Positions 19,164-27,914 of a stretch of 64,000 nt of DNA are shown here, one piece after another. The notes beneath the pieces were generated by a model. The model was not told the DNA's origin. It worked only from the letters and a program-made list of their open reading frames with translations, and did no database searches. The position numbers and the translations under genes were made by a program. Source of the DNA: Glutamicibacter sp. JL.03c (GTDB lineage Bacteria; Actinomycetota; Actinomycetes; Actinomycetales; Micrococcaceae); NCBI RefSeq assembly GCF_025854375.1, contig NZ_CP107575.1, positions 2,232,001 to 2,296,000 of the forward strand. The letters are read 5' to 3'. Within the stretch, counting starts at the first letter, position 1. Each line of letters opens with the position of its first letter.

Positions 19164-20720
19164 CTAGCGGGCGCTGATCGCCACGGCACGGCGCGCCTGG
19201 CCGATCACCCGGGCCAAGCCGGTGCCTGAAATCCAGGCGCCAACCACGGCCAGCCCGTCAAATGGCGCCAGCGCTGTCTCCAGCTGCTTCCGGCGTTCCA
19301 AGGCTGCGTCGCCTTGCAGCGGCACCATGTCGCTGAACCGCGAGACGGCACTGCCCAGGACGTCATCCCGATGCAATTGAACACCGAGAATCTTTGAAGC
19401 GTCTTTGATCGCCACCTCGATCAGCTGCTGGTCATCCCCGGATTCCACCACGGGCTCATGCTCGCCGATGCGTCCGAAGGAAAGGCGCAGCACGTGGGTT
19501 CCGGGTCCCGCCTCAGCGGCCAGCCACGGCCACTTCGCAGTTGAGTGGGTCAACGCCTTGGCGGTCAACGGCGCCTGCTTGGAGACCAGCACGCCCGAAC
19601 CCCTGGGCGCATCATCCAGCTCCGGCTTGTCCACCACCAGGATGGCCAGGGCAATGGAGTTCGCCGGCTGTTCGCCGCTGATCTTCTTCTCATCGCCAAG
19701 CAGCGGGTTGATCAGGTCCAGGGCCGGGGCTGCCGGGGTGGCGATGACCACGCGGTCGGCGCGGATCTCTTCGCCGAGGCTGCCCAGGGCATATGGCATC
19801 GGTGCCGCCGCGTCGTAGCTGATCGAGGTGACCGGCGAGTTGCGCACCAGTGCCGCCCCGTCGGCTTCCAGCTGCTGCACCAGGGCCTGCACCATGGTGT
19901 ACATGCCGCCGTTGAGCCCACCGACCCGCGAGCCAGCCGGCGCAGAGGCCTGCAACTGGGCCACGGCCTTGGCCAGCGAGCCGGTTTCCTGCATCGCCTG
20001 GCGCAGTCCGGGCGCAGCGGCGTCGATGGAAATCTTGGCTGGATCAGTGGAGTAGATCCCGTTGATCACCGGGGCGACCAGCTGGTCCAGGACCGCCTGG
20101 CCCATGCGCGTGCGGACCACCCCGGCGATGGACAGCTTTTCGCTGGCCCACTTCTTGTTCATCGGGGAAATCAGGTCCGCGGCGGCGCGCACCGTGGCGG
20201 CACGGCCGATGATATTGCGGACCTCGTCGGTGCGGACATCGGCGGGGATGCCCATCAAGGAGGTGGCCGGCATCGGGTGGGCGAGGATCTGCTGGTCATC
20301 GGACTGGATCATCCACGCCGGCTTCCCTGAAGTCTTGGCGATCTGGCTAGCAAGGTCCAGCTCGTCCAGGTAGCTGGCGACCGTTCCCTGGCGCACGGCG
20401 AAGGATTCTGCCCCAGCATCGATGTCCAGCCCGGCGACCTCGGTGGTGCGCACGCACCCGCCGAAGCTCTCGCCGGCTTCCAGGACCGTGACTTCGTGGC
20501 CGCTTTGGCGCAGGTCGCGGGCGGCGACCAGGCCGGCGATGCCGCCGCCGACCACCACCGCATGCGGTGCCGGGGCCTTGTCCGATTCGCTGGCCGCTGC
20601 CTTGGCATGACGGGCTTCGCTGGCTTTGCGCACCTTCCCGAGCAATCGCAGGGCATGGGCGGGCGCTTGTGCAGATTTGTCCCGACGCGCGGCTGTTGCG
20701 GGCGTTGATTCCTTGCTCAC
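19164..20720 (-). CDS. cgoX: coproporphyrinogen III oxidase CgoX (HemY/HemG family flavoprotein)
   Basis: FAD-dependent, oxygen-using oxidase that makes coproporphyrin III from coproporphyrinogen III. The dinucleotide-binding motif VVVGGGIAGLVAARDL is followed by VTVLEAGESFGG with the ribose-binding glutamate. The C-terminal FAD-binding segment LAVVGAWISGTGLARVI is typical. About 55 residues precede the FAD fold, an Ala/Lys-rich extension. GTG at 20720 sits behind a GAAGGTG ribosome binding site; a GTG eight codons upstream is possible. It lies between hemE and chdC; coproporphyrinogen rather than protoporphyrinogen is inferred from pathway context. Confidence 0.93.
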   Translation of the reverse strand: MSKESTPATAARRDKSAQAPAHALRLLGKVRKASEARHAKAAASESDKAPAPHAVVVGGGIAGLVAARDLRQSGHEVTVLEAGESFGGCVRTTEVAGLDIDAGAESFAVRQGTVASYLDELDLASQIAKTSGKPAWMIQSDDQQILAHPMPATSLMGIPADVRTDEVRNIIGRAATVRAAADLISPMNKKWASEKLSIAGVVRTRMGQAVLDQLVAPVINGIYSTDPAKISIDAAAPGLRQAMQETGSLAKAVAQLQASAPAGSRVGGLNGGMYTMVQALVQQLEADGAALVRNSPVTSISYDAAAPMPYALGSLGEEIRADRVVIATPAAPALDLINPLLGDEKKISGEQPANSIALAILVVDKPELDDAPRGSGVLVSKQAPLTAKALTHSTAKWPWLAAEAGPGTHVLRLSFGRIGEHEPVVESGDDQQLIEVAIKDASKILGVQLHRDDVLGSAVSRFSDMVPLQGDAALERRKQLETALAPFDGLAVVGAWISGTGLARVIGQARRAVAISAR

Positions 20721-20820
20721 GTACTTAGCACCTTCTACCTTCACGAATTGCGGCGGCCGTCTTGGGCAACATATTGCGCTGGCGCTCCCAAGGCATTGCT
20801 TCCAGCTTAGACCCGATGAA

Positions 20821-21876
20821 TTACAGCGAGTGAATGAGCTCGACCACTTTAGTCAGCACCGTCGGGTCGGTGGTTGGCGGCACGCCATGGCCCAGGTTCA
20901 CCACATGGCCGCGCGCCTGCTTTCCGGCTTCGACTACTTCACGCACGTGGGCTTCGAGCACCTCCCATGGTGCGGTGAGCAGAGCAGGGTCGATATTGCC
21001 CTGCACGGAGACCTCTTGGCCAAGGCGGCCGATGGCGGTCTGCAGCGGAATGCGGTAATCCACGCCCACGGTGTCCACGCCCACATCGCGCATGGCGGTG
21101 AGCAGCTCGCCGGTGCCGGTGCCGAAGTGGATCATCGGCACACCCAAATCACGCACGTGGTCAAGAGCCAGGCCGGAGTATGGGGCGACGTACTTCTCGT
21201 AGTCCGGCAGCGACAGCGAGCCGGCCCAGGAATCGAAGAGCTGGGCGGCGGAAGCACCGGCTTCAACCTGCGCGCGCAGGAACAGGCCCGAGGCCTTGGC
21301 GGCCCACTTCATCAGCTCATCCCAGACCTCAGGGTCGCCGTGCATCATGGTGCGCGGGCCCAGATGGTCGCGGCTTGGCTTGCCCTCCACCATGTAGGCG
21401 GCCACGGTGAATGGCGCCCCGGCAAAACCGATCAACGGGGTCTTGCCCAGTTCGGCCACGGTGAGTTTCACTGCCTCGCGGATCGGCTCCAGCGACTCGT
21501 CGGTGAGTTCTGGCAGCTCGGCCACCTGCTGCGCGGTGCGGACAGGGGTATCGAGCACCGGGCCGACGCCCGGGACTATGTCAACGCCGATGCCAGCCAG
21601 CCGCAGTGGGATCACGATGTCGGAGAAGAAGATTCCTGCATCCACCTTGTGGCGCCGTACCGGCTGCAAGGTGATCTCGCTGGCCATGGCAGGGTCCAGG
21701 CAGGAATCCAGCATGCTCACGCCCTCGCGCAGCTTCATGTATTCAGGCAGCGAGCGGCCAGCCTGGCGCATGAACCACACGGGGTGATGCGACGGCGTTT
21801 TGCCGGTCAGCGCCTGGATCAAAGCGGAATCTTGGGTACGTCCATCAAGCATCGGATGGTTCTGCGACAGGGTCAT
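20821..21876 (-). CDS. hemE: uroporphyrinogen decarboxylase HemE
   Basis: Decarboxylates the four acetates of uroporphyrinogen III to give coproporphyrinogen III. The signature PVWFMRQAGRSLPEY (residues 33-47) and the catalytic aspartate region GIFFSDIVIPL are intact, as is the late segment VNLGHGVPPTT. At 351 residues it has normal length. It is the first gene of the heme operon and is divergent from hemA, 148 bases apart, so this gap holds the promoters for the whole pathway. Confidence 0.96.
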   Translation of the reverse strand: MTLSQNHPMLDGRTQDSALIQALTGKTPSHHPVWFMRQAGRSLPEYMKLREGVSMLDSCLDPAMASEITLQPVRRHKVDAGIFFSDIVIPLRLAGIGVDIVPGVGPVLDTPVRTAQQVAELPELTDESLEPIREAVKLTVAELGKTPLIGFAGAPFTVAAYMVEGKPSRDHLGPRTMMHGDPEVWDELMKWAAKASGLFLRAQVEAGASAAQLFDSWAGSLSLPDYEKYVAPYSGLALDHVRDLGVPMIHFGTGTGELLTAMRDVGVDTVGVDYRIPLQTAIGRLGQEVSVQGNIDPALLTAPWEVLEAHVREVVEAGKQARGHVVNLGHGVPPTTDPTVLTKVVELIHSL

Positions 21877-21986
21877 GATCCAATTCTGCCAACTCTTGAG
21901 TTTAAATGCTCATTCAGGACGTTCGCCGGTGGCCGAAGGTGAGCAACCTAACCCGCGGCAAGTGCCGGAATTTAGGCAAACCTGCG

Positions 21987-22015
21987 TTGTTTGGCTGTCC
22001 GTTCCGGCTTATTCT
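21987..22015 (+). promoter_or_regulatory. candidate hemA promoter, near-leaderless
   Basis: TTGTTT and TATTCT hexamers are separated by exactly 17 bases. The predicted transcription start (about 22022) is only 3 bases before the GTG start of hemA. An AGGG at 22017-22020 could alternatively be a short ribosome binding site if transcription starts further upstream. Confidence 0.5.
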
Positions 22016-22024
22016 AGGGACACT

Positions 22025-23365
22025 GTGGTTTTCTTATCTCTTGTCGCTTCGCATTCGCAGCTCGATCTTGAGACCGTCGCGCAAATCAGCGCCTCGGCCG
22101 ACGGGCTGGCAGCTGCCTCCGTTAACGGCTCGGCGGCCATCAATGGTGCCGTCGTCCTTGCCACCTGCAACCGTTTCGAGGTGTACGCGGATGTAGAACA
22201 AGTTGATGACGCCGCCGAATACCTGGTCAGCACGCTGGCACAGTCCACCGACCTCTCCCCTGATTTCCTGGCCCGCCGCCTGACTACTCTTGAAGGCGAA
22301 CCGGTCATCGAACACCTCTTCTCGGTAGGTGCCGGCCTGGATTCGGCTGTGGTGGGCGAACGCGAAATTGCCGGACAGGTCCGCCGCGCACTGACCCAGG
22401 CCCAGCAGGAGAAAACCACCACCAGCGACCTCACCCGGCTGTTCCAGAACGCCACCCGAGCTGCCAAGGATGTCGGCTCGAATACGGATCTGGGCTTGCA
22501 GGGCAAATCCGTGGTTTCCGTGGCGCTTGACCTGGCTGAAGAGCTGATGGCCGGTGACCGTGATTGGTCGGAGCAGGATGTGGTCCTCTTCGGCACCGGA
22601 TCCTACGCGGGCGCCACCATGGCCCTGCTCAAGGAACGCGGCGTCAAGCGCATTTCGGTCTACTCGCATTCAGGTCGCGCAGCGGACTTCACTGCCAAGC
22701 GCGGCGGCTTCCCGCTGTCCGATGAACTGCTGCCGCAGGCATTGCGCGAAGCAGACGTCATTGTCGGCTGCTCAGGTGGCGGGCACCAGCTCTCGCGTGC
22801 CGAACTTGAAGAGCTCCGCGTCAAGAACCACCCGTTGATTGCCATCGACATGGCGTTGACCCACGATTTTGATCCGACCCTGGTTGAATTGCCGGACGCC
22901 GAATTGATCACCCTCGAGTCGGTCCGCATGGCCGCCCCCACCGAGCAGGCCTTGGCAGTTCACGCCGCCGGCCGCATCGTGAAGAAGGCCACCGCGGAAT
23001 TTGCCGCTGCCCAGCGCGAGCGCGAAGCCGATTTCGCGATTGTTGCCCTGCGCCAGCACACCAAAACCGTGCTTGATGCGGAGATCGCCAAGGTGCGCGC
23101 ACAACACGGTTGCTCCGCGGCGGCTGAAGAAGTCGAACTGGCCATGCGCCGAATGGTCCGCCAGCTCCTGCATGTCCCTACCGTCCGCGCCCGCGAATTG
23201 GCTGGCGAAGGCCGCACCGATGAGTACGTCGCAGCCCTTGGAACCCTGTATGGCTTGGAGATCTCCGAACCGGGCGGCAAAGAGGCAGAAGTGCATCGCG
23301 TTGCCGGGAATTCCAGCACGCCAGTGGCCAACTGCCCGGTAACCGCTGAATCAAAAACCGCGTAG
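22025..23365 (+). CDS. hemA: glutamyl-tRNA reductase HemA
   Basis: NADPH enzyme reducing glutamyl-tRNA(Glu) to glutamate-1-semialdehyde, the entry step of heme synthesis. The catalytic cysteine is C48 in LATCNRFEVY; SVGAGLDSAVVGEREIAGQ and the nucleotide-binding stretch VVLFGTGSYAG are typical, and the C-terminal dimerisation helix is present. The GTG start at 22025 gives MVFLSLVASHS, matching family N-termini; the open frame upstream overlaps the hemE start and is not GluTR-like. Divergent from the hemE operon. Feedback by heme through the N-terminus is known in some relatives but not visible here. Confidence 0.95.
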   Translation: MVFLSLVASHSQLDLETVAQISASADGLAAASVNGSAAINGAVVLATCNRFEVYADVEQVDDAAEYLVSTLAQSTDLSPDFLARRLTTLEGEPVIEHLFSVGAGLDSAVVGEREIAGQVRRALTQAQQEKTTTSDLTRLFQNATRAAKDVGSNTDLGLQGKSVVSVALDLAEELMAGDRDWSEQDVVLFGTGSYAGATMALLKERGVKRISVYSHSGRAADFTAKRGGFPLSDELLPQALREADVIVGCSGGGHQLSRAELEELRVKNHPLIAIDMALTHDFDPTLVELPDAELITLESVRMAAPTEQALAVHAAGRIVKKATAEFAAAQREREADFAIVALRQHTKTVLDAEIAKVRAQHGCSAAAEEVELAMRRMVRQLLHVPTVRARELAGEGRTDEYVAALGTLYGLEISEPGGKEAEVHRVAGNSSTPVANCPVTAESKTA

Positions 23366-23396
23366 CTTATACACGAGTATTGATTTTCAGTTCTGC

Positions 23397-23418
23397 ATTC
23401 CAAGTCAAAGCATGGAAT
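23397..23418. repeat. inverted repeat upstream of TetR gene
   Basis: attcca and tggaat arms (6 bp) around a 10-base centre, in the 131-base gap between hemA and the TetR gene. It may be a regulator site; no binding evidence. Confidence 0.3.
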
Positions 23419-23496
23419 ACTACAGTCAACTAGATCCCTTCCCTCTACTTGTGAGGCGAATCTGGGAGTTGGTCGCGTAGTAGCTCGAAAGGCCGG

Positions 23497-24126
23497 ATGA
23501 ACATGGCGGAACTTGAAAATATCAAAGGTGCCCGCTCGCAGCGGATGCCTCGCGAGGCTCGACGCCGTCAACTCCTGCAAGCGGCACACCAGGTTTTTGT
23601 TGCCCACGGCTACCACGGCGCATCCATGGACGAAATCGCTGAAGTGGCCCTGGTTTCCAAACCAGTGTTGTACCAGCACTTCCCCGGCAAGCGCGAACTC
23701 TACCTGGCATTGCTCGACTCGCATCTTGCAGACTTCAGCCGGCAGCTTGATGATGCCATTAATTCGACCACGGATAACCGGCAGCGGGTCTTCGCCACCA
23801 TCAACACCTATTACAGCTACATCAAGGGCGAGTCCCAGGCATACCGCCTGATTTTTGAATCAGACGTGCTTGCGGACACCCTCATTGCCGGGCGCATCGA
23901 GCGATTCAACAACGCCTTGGCGCAATCCATCGCCCGTGTCGTCGTCCAGGACACCGAATTGAGCGAAGCCGAAGGCCTATTGGCTGGCCGCGCGTTGGCT
24001 GGCCTCAGCCAGGTTTCTGCGCGGTATTGGGCCTCCACGGACGAAGCGGTGGAGCAAGCCACGGCCGTGGATCTGATTTCCCGTTTAGCTTGGCGCGGAA
24101 TTTCGCAGTTCCCCAAGGAAAACTAG
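23497..24126 (+). CDS. TetR/AcrR family transcriptional regulator
   Basis: A 209-residue one-domain regulator. The N-terminal helix-turn-helix covers about residues 20-65, with typical TetR sequence VFVAHGYHGASMDEIAEVA followed by VLYQHFPGKRELYLAL. The C-terminal half is all-helical and probably binds a small ligand or dimerises. From memory it corresponds in position to M. tuberculosis Rv3208, which is also next to a DUF3107 gene. A second ATG two codons in is equally possible. Target genes are unknown. Confidence 0.9.
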   Translation: MNMAELENIKGARSQRMPREARRRQLLQAAHQVFVAHGYHGASMDEIAEVALVSKPVLYQHFPGKRELYLALLDSHLADFSRQLDDAINSTTDNRQRVFATINTYYSYIKGESQAYRLIFESDVLADTLIAGRIERFNNALAQSIARVVVQDTELSEAEGLLAGRALAGLSQVSARYWASTDEAVEQATAVDLISRLAWRGISQFPKEN

Positions 24127-24190
24127 CTAGATTAGTTTCCAGAGGACCCATACGGGACACCTAATTCGTTCGAGAGGATCAGCGACAATC

Positions 24191-24412
24191 ATGGAAATCC
24201 GGATTGGCATTCAGAATGTAGCCCGCGAAGTTGTACTTGAATCCGAGCTCAGCAACGCGGAAGTCAACGATCTGGTTTCAAAGGCTATTGCCGATGGAAC
24301 GAGCCTGGCGCTCAAGGACCCTAAAGGCCGCGAAGTATTGATTCCATCTGCTGGCATCGCTTACGTCGAGATCGGCCCGGAAGAGGTCCGTCGCGTAGGC
24401 TTCGCGCAGTAG
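24191..24412 (+). CDS. DUF3107 family small protein
   Basis: A 73-residue protein of the actinobacterial DUF3107 family (compare Rv3208A/TB9.4 by position). It starts MEIRIGIQNVAREVVLE and ends with VEIGPEEVRRVGFAQ, a mostly beta-alpha small fold without cysteines. It follows the TetR gene by 64 bases, is preceded by a GAGAGGATC ribosome binding region, and is closed by a strong terminator. No biochemical function is known to me. Confidence 0.85.
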   Translation: MEIRIGIQNVAREVVLESELSNAEVNDLVSKAIADGTSLALKDPKGREVLIPSAGIAYVEIGPEEVRRVGFAQ

Positions 24413-24451
24413 ATTCCGCAATGCATCAGGCGCCCGGCGCCTGCTGGACGT

Positions 24452-24482
24452 GGCTGGTTTCCCCTCCTTGGGGAAACCAGCC
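24452..24482 (+). terminator. intrinsic terminator after DUF3107 gene
   Basis: A 13-bp stem, ggctggtttcccc / ggggaaaccagcc, with a tcctt loop, followed by attcttt. Confidence 0.85.
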
Positions 24483-24534
24483 ATTCTTTGTCTCAATGGT
24501 GATTTAGTTCACGCAACTGTGGTAGTGCTAAAGG

Positions 24535-25986
24535 GTGAGTGATCGACGAATCCGTAGCCCCCGCCCTGTACCCGCCAGCGACCTCGCCCAGCTGCTGCTG
24601 GGACTTGAAACCGAGTTCGATGTGCCTACGCCTTTCGATGAAGCGACACTCGCGGCCGCCGAGAGCGCAGTAGCCAACGTCGCAATGCCTGCAGAGGATG
24701 CCACAGATATCCCGTTCTTCACCATTGACCCACAAGGCGCCACCGATCTGGATCAGGCGATGCATCTGGAAAAAACCGATGACGGCTACATCGTCAACTA
24801 CGCCATCGCCGACGTGCCCGCCTTCGTGGAACTCGGCAGCACCTTGGACCAGGTAGCCCGGGACCGCGGCCAAACCTACTATCTGCCGCATCGCAAGATC
24901 ACTTTGCACCCTCCGTTGATCTCCGAGGACCAAGGTTCCTTGCTGCCGGACCAGATCCGCCCTGCATTCCACTGGAAGATCCGCCTCGATCAACAGGGCG
25001 CCTTGGGTCCGGTGGAACTGCGGCGCGTGCGGATGAGATCCCGCGCCCAGCTGGACTACGCCGGGGCGCAACAGCAACTTGAAAATGGCTCGGCCAATGA
25101 ACAGCTCGCGCTCTTGGCCGAAATCGGCGCGTTGCGCATCGAGCAGGAAAAGCTGCGTGGCGGCGCTTCGCTGAATCTTCCGGATCAGGAAATCGAGGAA
25201 GACGGTGACGGCTACCAGCTTGTGAGCCGGGTCCCCCTTCCTCTGGAAGATCACAACGCCCAGATATCCCTGCTCACCGGGATTGCCGCGGCCCGGCTCA
25301 TGCTTGACGCCGGGGTAGGAATCCTGCGGACGATGCCGCAGCCAGAAGAGAAGCGCCTGCAGGAATTCCGCACGCAAACCCAGCTATTGGGGCATGCTTG
25401 GGGCGAAGAAATCAGCTACGGCCAGTATCTGCATTCGCTCGATGTCAGCGAGCCCCAGCAGCTGGTCATCATGCATCGCGCGGCGTCCTTGTTCCGCGGC
25501 GCCGATTACCACGTCATCAATGGCCAGCCAGAAGAAGAACTCGTCCAGGCAGCGCTGGCCGCGCCGTACGCCCACACCACTGCCCCGCTGCGCCGGCTTG
25601 TAGACCGTTTCGTGCTGCTGACCTGCCATTTGCTCACCACCGGAGAAAGCGTTCCAGACGAGCTCACCGCCGCGCTCGAAGAATTGCCGAGCCTGATGCG
25701 CGCGAGCTCCACTGCCGCGAACCGGGTCAACCGCGCTTCCTTGGATCTGATGGAAGCGTTTGTCCTGCAGAATCGCGTCGGTGAAGAATTCCAGGCGATC
25801 ATCCTCCAGGCCCAGAACAATGGTGAAGGAAAGGACTCTGACGGGCAGCTCCAGTTGGTGGATCTTCCAGTCACCGCAAGCTTCACGGGAGCGGCTGAAC
25901 CCGGCACCTTGGCCACGGTGAAGCTCGTTCATGCCGATCCTCAGCAGCGCCAGATTAATTTTGAAATCGTGGCCCAAAACTCCTAA
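24535..25986 (+). CDS. RNB-domain 3'-5' exoribonuclease (RNase II family)
   Basis: A 483-residue protein whose core is an RNB catalytic domain. The metal-binding cluster is in FFTIDPQGATDLDQAMHL (about residues 62-79), and YAHTTAPLRRLVDRF is the second hallmark. It lacks obvious N-terminal cold-shock domains, so it is a short RNase II/R relative widespread in Actinobacteria. The GTG start has only 'aaagg' directly abutting it, and a TGGTAGTGC extended -10-like element sits at the distance expected for a leaderless mRNA. It degrades single-stranded RNA, fitting the RNA helicase that follows. Confidence 0.88.
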   Translation: MSDRRIRSPRPVPASDLAQLLLGLETEFDVPTPFDEATLAAAESAVANVAMPAEDATDIPFFTIDPQGATDLDQAMHLEKTDDGYIVNYAIADVPAFVELGSTLDQVARDRGQTYYLPHRKITLHPPLISEDQGSLLPDQIRPAFHWKIRLDQQGALGPVELRRVRMRSRAQLDYAGAQQQLENGSANEQLALLAEIGALRIEQEKLRGGASLNLPDQEIEEDGDGYQLVSRVPLPLEDHNAQISLLTGIAAARLMLDAGVGILRTMPQPEEKRLQEFRTQTQLLGHAWGEEISYGQYLHSLDVSEPQQLVIMHRAASLFRGADYHVINGQPEEELVQAALAAPYAHTTAPLRRLVDRFVLLTCHLLTTGESVPDELTAALEELPSLMRASSTAANRVNRASLDLMEAFVLQNRVGEEFQAIILQAQNNGEGKDSDGQLQLVDLPVTASFTGAAEPGTLATVKLVHADPQQRQINFEIVAQNS

Positions 25987-26019
25987 CCCACGGTTTTCGG
26001 GCAAAACCCGTTATGCTTG

Positions 26020-26238
26020 GGCTATTAGAAAATAGGATGCCCGATCGCAATGGGCTGAGAAATTAAACAGTATCTTGGTGGCTTCCCAGCGGTCACCATT
26101 CCCCAGGGGCCAAGGAATTCCCCTGAGTGAAAGACGCGATCGGCTCCGCTGGAATTGTGCAGCACCGAGCACCCGTTGCTGAATTCAAGCACGGGATGGG
26201 CAGGTTCTGCGCCCACATGAAACGAGAATATAACTATC
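26020..26238 (+). ncRNA. possible structured 5' leader of the DEAD-box helicase mRNA
   Basis: A 252-base gap precedes the helicase gene with no plausible gene in it. It holds several inverted repeats: ctatt/aatag (26022-26035), cagggg/cccctg (26104-26125), gaatt..cagca / tgctg-aattc (26152-26186), and tgggcag/ctgc(g)ccca (26197-26215). An 8-base long-range pairing ccgatcgc (26041-26048) with gcgatcgg (26136-26143) could close a domain. I recognise no known riboswitch class. Self-regulation of a DEAD-box helicase through its leader is known in other bacteria, but here it is inference. Confidence 0.35.
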
Positions 26239-27864
26239 GTGAGTGACACGACGTTGACGGCAGAGGCCGTCGAACCGCAAGACAACAAGAATGCCGCTGA
26301 ACCGGCGCAGCGAAGCTTTGCTGAACTGAACGTGCGCGAAGACATCGTGGCTTCGCTTTCCGAAGCCGGGATCCTGTATCCGTTCCCCATCCAGGCACTC
26401 ACCCTGCCGGTTGCCTTGGGCGGCAACGACATCATCGGCCAGGCCAAAACCGGTACCGGCAAGACCCTGGGCTTCGGCATTCCGGCCCTGCAGCGCGTAA
26501 TCCGCAAGGGCGACAAGGGCTTCGAGGATCTCGAATTCCCGGGCGCGCCACAGGCACTGATTGTCGCCCCCACCCGCGAATTGGCCATCCAGGTCGGCGC
26601 CGATCTGGCCCAGGCTTCCAAGCACTCCAACATTTCGATCACCACCATCTACGGTGGACGCCCGTACGAAGAGCAGATCGCAGCGCTGAAGGCCGGAACC
26701 GACGTGATTGTCGGTACCCCGGGCCGACTGATCGATCTGAACCGCCAGCGCGTTCTGAACCTTAAGCAGGTGCGTACCGTGGTGCTGGACGAGGCTGACG
26801 AAATGCTGGACCTGGGCTTCCTGCCAGACGTCGAGCGCATTCTCGCGGCTCTGCCGCCGGTACGCCAGGCCATGCTCTTCTCCGCCACGATGCCAGGCGC
26901 CGTGATCACCATGGCTCGCCGCTACATGACCCGCCCAACGCACATTCGCGCGCAGGACCCGGGCGATGACGACTCGCTGACCAAGCGCAACATCCGACAG
27001 CTGGTCTACCGCGCGCACAACATGGACAAGGACGAGATGGTTGCGCGTCTGTTGCAGGCCGAGGGCCGAGGCAAGACCATCATCTTCACCCAGACCAAGC
27101 GTTCGGCAGCCAAGCTTTCCGACGAACTGGTAGACCGCGGCTTTAACGCCGGCTCGCTGCACGGTGATCTGGGCCAGGGCGCCCGTGAACAGGCTTTGAA
27201 GGCCTTCCGCTCCGGCAAGGTCGACATCTTGGTTGCCACCGACGTGGCCGCCCGAGGTATCGACGTGGACGACGTGACGCACGTCGTGAACCTGCAGTGC
27301 CCAGATGACGAGAACACCTACCTGCACCGTGTTGGACGCACCGGTCGTGCCGGCAACACCGGCACCGCGGTGACCTTTGTGGACTGGGATTCTGTGCCTC
27401 GCTGGTCGCTGATCAACAAGGCGCTGGGCCTGAATGTGCCAGAGCCGGTAGAGACCTACTCCTCCTCCCCGCATTTCTTCACCGACCTTGATATCCCTAA
27501 GGGAACCAAGGGACGCCTGCCGCGCGCCAAGAAAGCCAACGCCGCCGGAGGCGAAGGCTCGGAGGCCTCGGAGAACACGCCACGCACCCCGCGCCGTCGC
27601 AGCAACTCCCGCTCGCGCACCCGCACCGTCAATGGCCAGCGCGCTGAAAAGCGTGCCGTCCAGGGCGAGGGCACCGAACAAGAAGGTGCGCGCCACGGAC
27701 ATTCGAAGGGCAAGCAGGATCGGCCAGCCCGCGAGAACGAACGGCACCGCGAGACCCACCAGCCTGGCACCGAAGGCGACGAGAACTCGCAGGCTCCAGC
27801 GCAGGCTCGTCGTCGCCGTCCGCGCCGTCGTACCCGCAGCACCGATGAAGGTGGACAGGACTAG
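26239..27864 (+). CDS. DEAD-box ATP-dependent RNA helicase (RhlE/DeaD type)
   Basis: Unwinds RNA, probably in ribosome assembly, mRNA decay or cold adaptation. Motifs in order: Q motif (FPIQ), AKTGTGKT (I), PTREL (Ia), TPGRL (Ib), VLDEADEML (II), SATMP (III), then IIFTQTK, VATDVAARGID and HRVGRTGR (VI). The last ~120 residues are a basic Arg/Ser/Lys-rich tail likely to bind RNA. At 541 residues it is typical for actinobacterial RhlE-like proteins. The GTG start at 26239 has no clear ribosome binding site. The RNB nuclease upstream suggests a joint role in RNA metabolism. Confidence 0.94.
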   Translation: MSDTTLTAEAVEPQDNKNAAEPAQRSFAELNVREDIVASLSEAGILYPFPIQALTLPVALGGNDIIGQAKTGTGKTLGFGIPALQRVIRKGDKGFEDLEFPGAPQALIVAPTRELAIQVGADLAQASKHSNISITTIYGGRPYEEQIAALKAGTDVIVGTPGRLIDLNRQRVLNLKQVRTVVLDEADEMLDLGFLPDVERILAALPPVRQAMLFSATMPGAVITMARRYMTRPTHIRAQDPGDDDSLTKRNIRQLVYRAHNMDKDEMVARLLQAEGRGKTIIFTQTKRSAAKLSDELVDRGFNAGSLHGDLGQGAREQALKAFRSGKVDILVATDVAARGIDVDDVTHVVNLQCPDDENTYLHRVGRTGRAGNTGTAVTFVDWDSVPRWSLINKALGLNVPEPVETYSSSPHFFTDLDIPKGTKGRLPRAKKANAAGGEGSEASENTPRTPRRRSNSRSRTRTVNGQRAEKRAVQGEGTEQEGARHGHSKGKQDRPARENERHRETHQPGTEGDENSQAPAQARRRRPRRRTRSTDEGGQD

Positions 27865-27914
27865 TTCCTAGTCCCCTCGTTAGTTCGTTATTCCGAAAGG
27901 AAGCTAATCCAGCG

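Noticed and set aside
20626-21942. Open frame of 438 codons on the plus strand opposite hemE
   Set aside because: Shadow of hemE; no recognisable domain, His/Gln/Gly-rich composition.
26020-26238. RNase P RNA, tmRNA, 6S or SRP RNA
   Set aside because: None of their conserved cores could be found; kept only as an unassigned leader.
26185-27759. Open frame of 524 codons on the minus strand opposite the DEAD-box helicase
   Set aside because: Entirely within a gene with all helicase motifs; no family resemblance.
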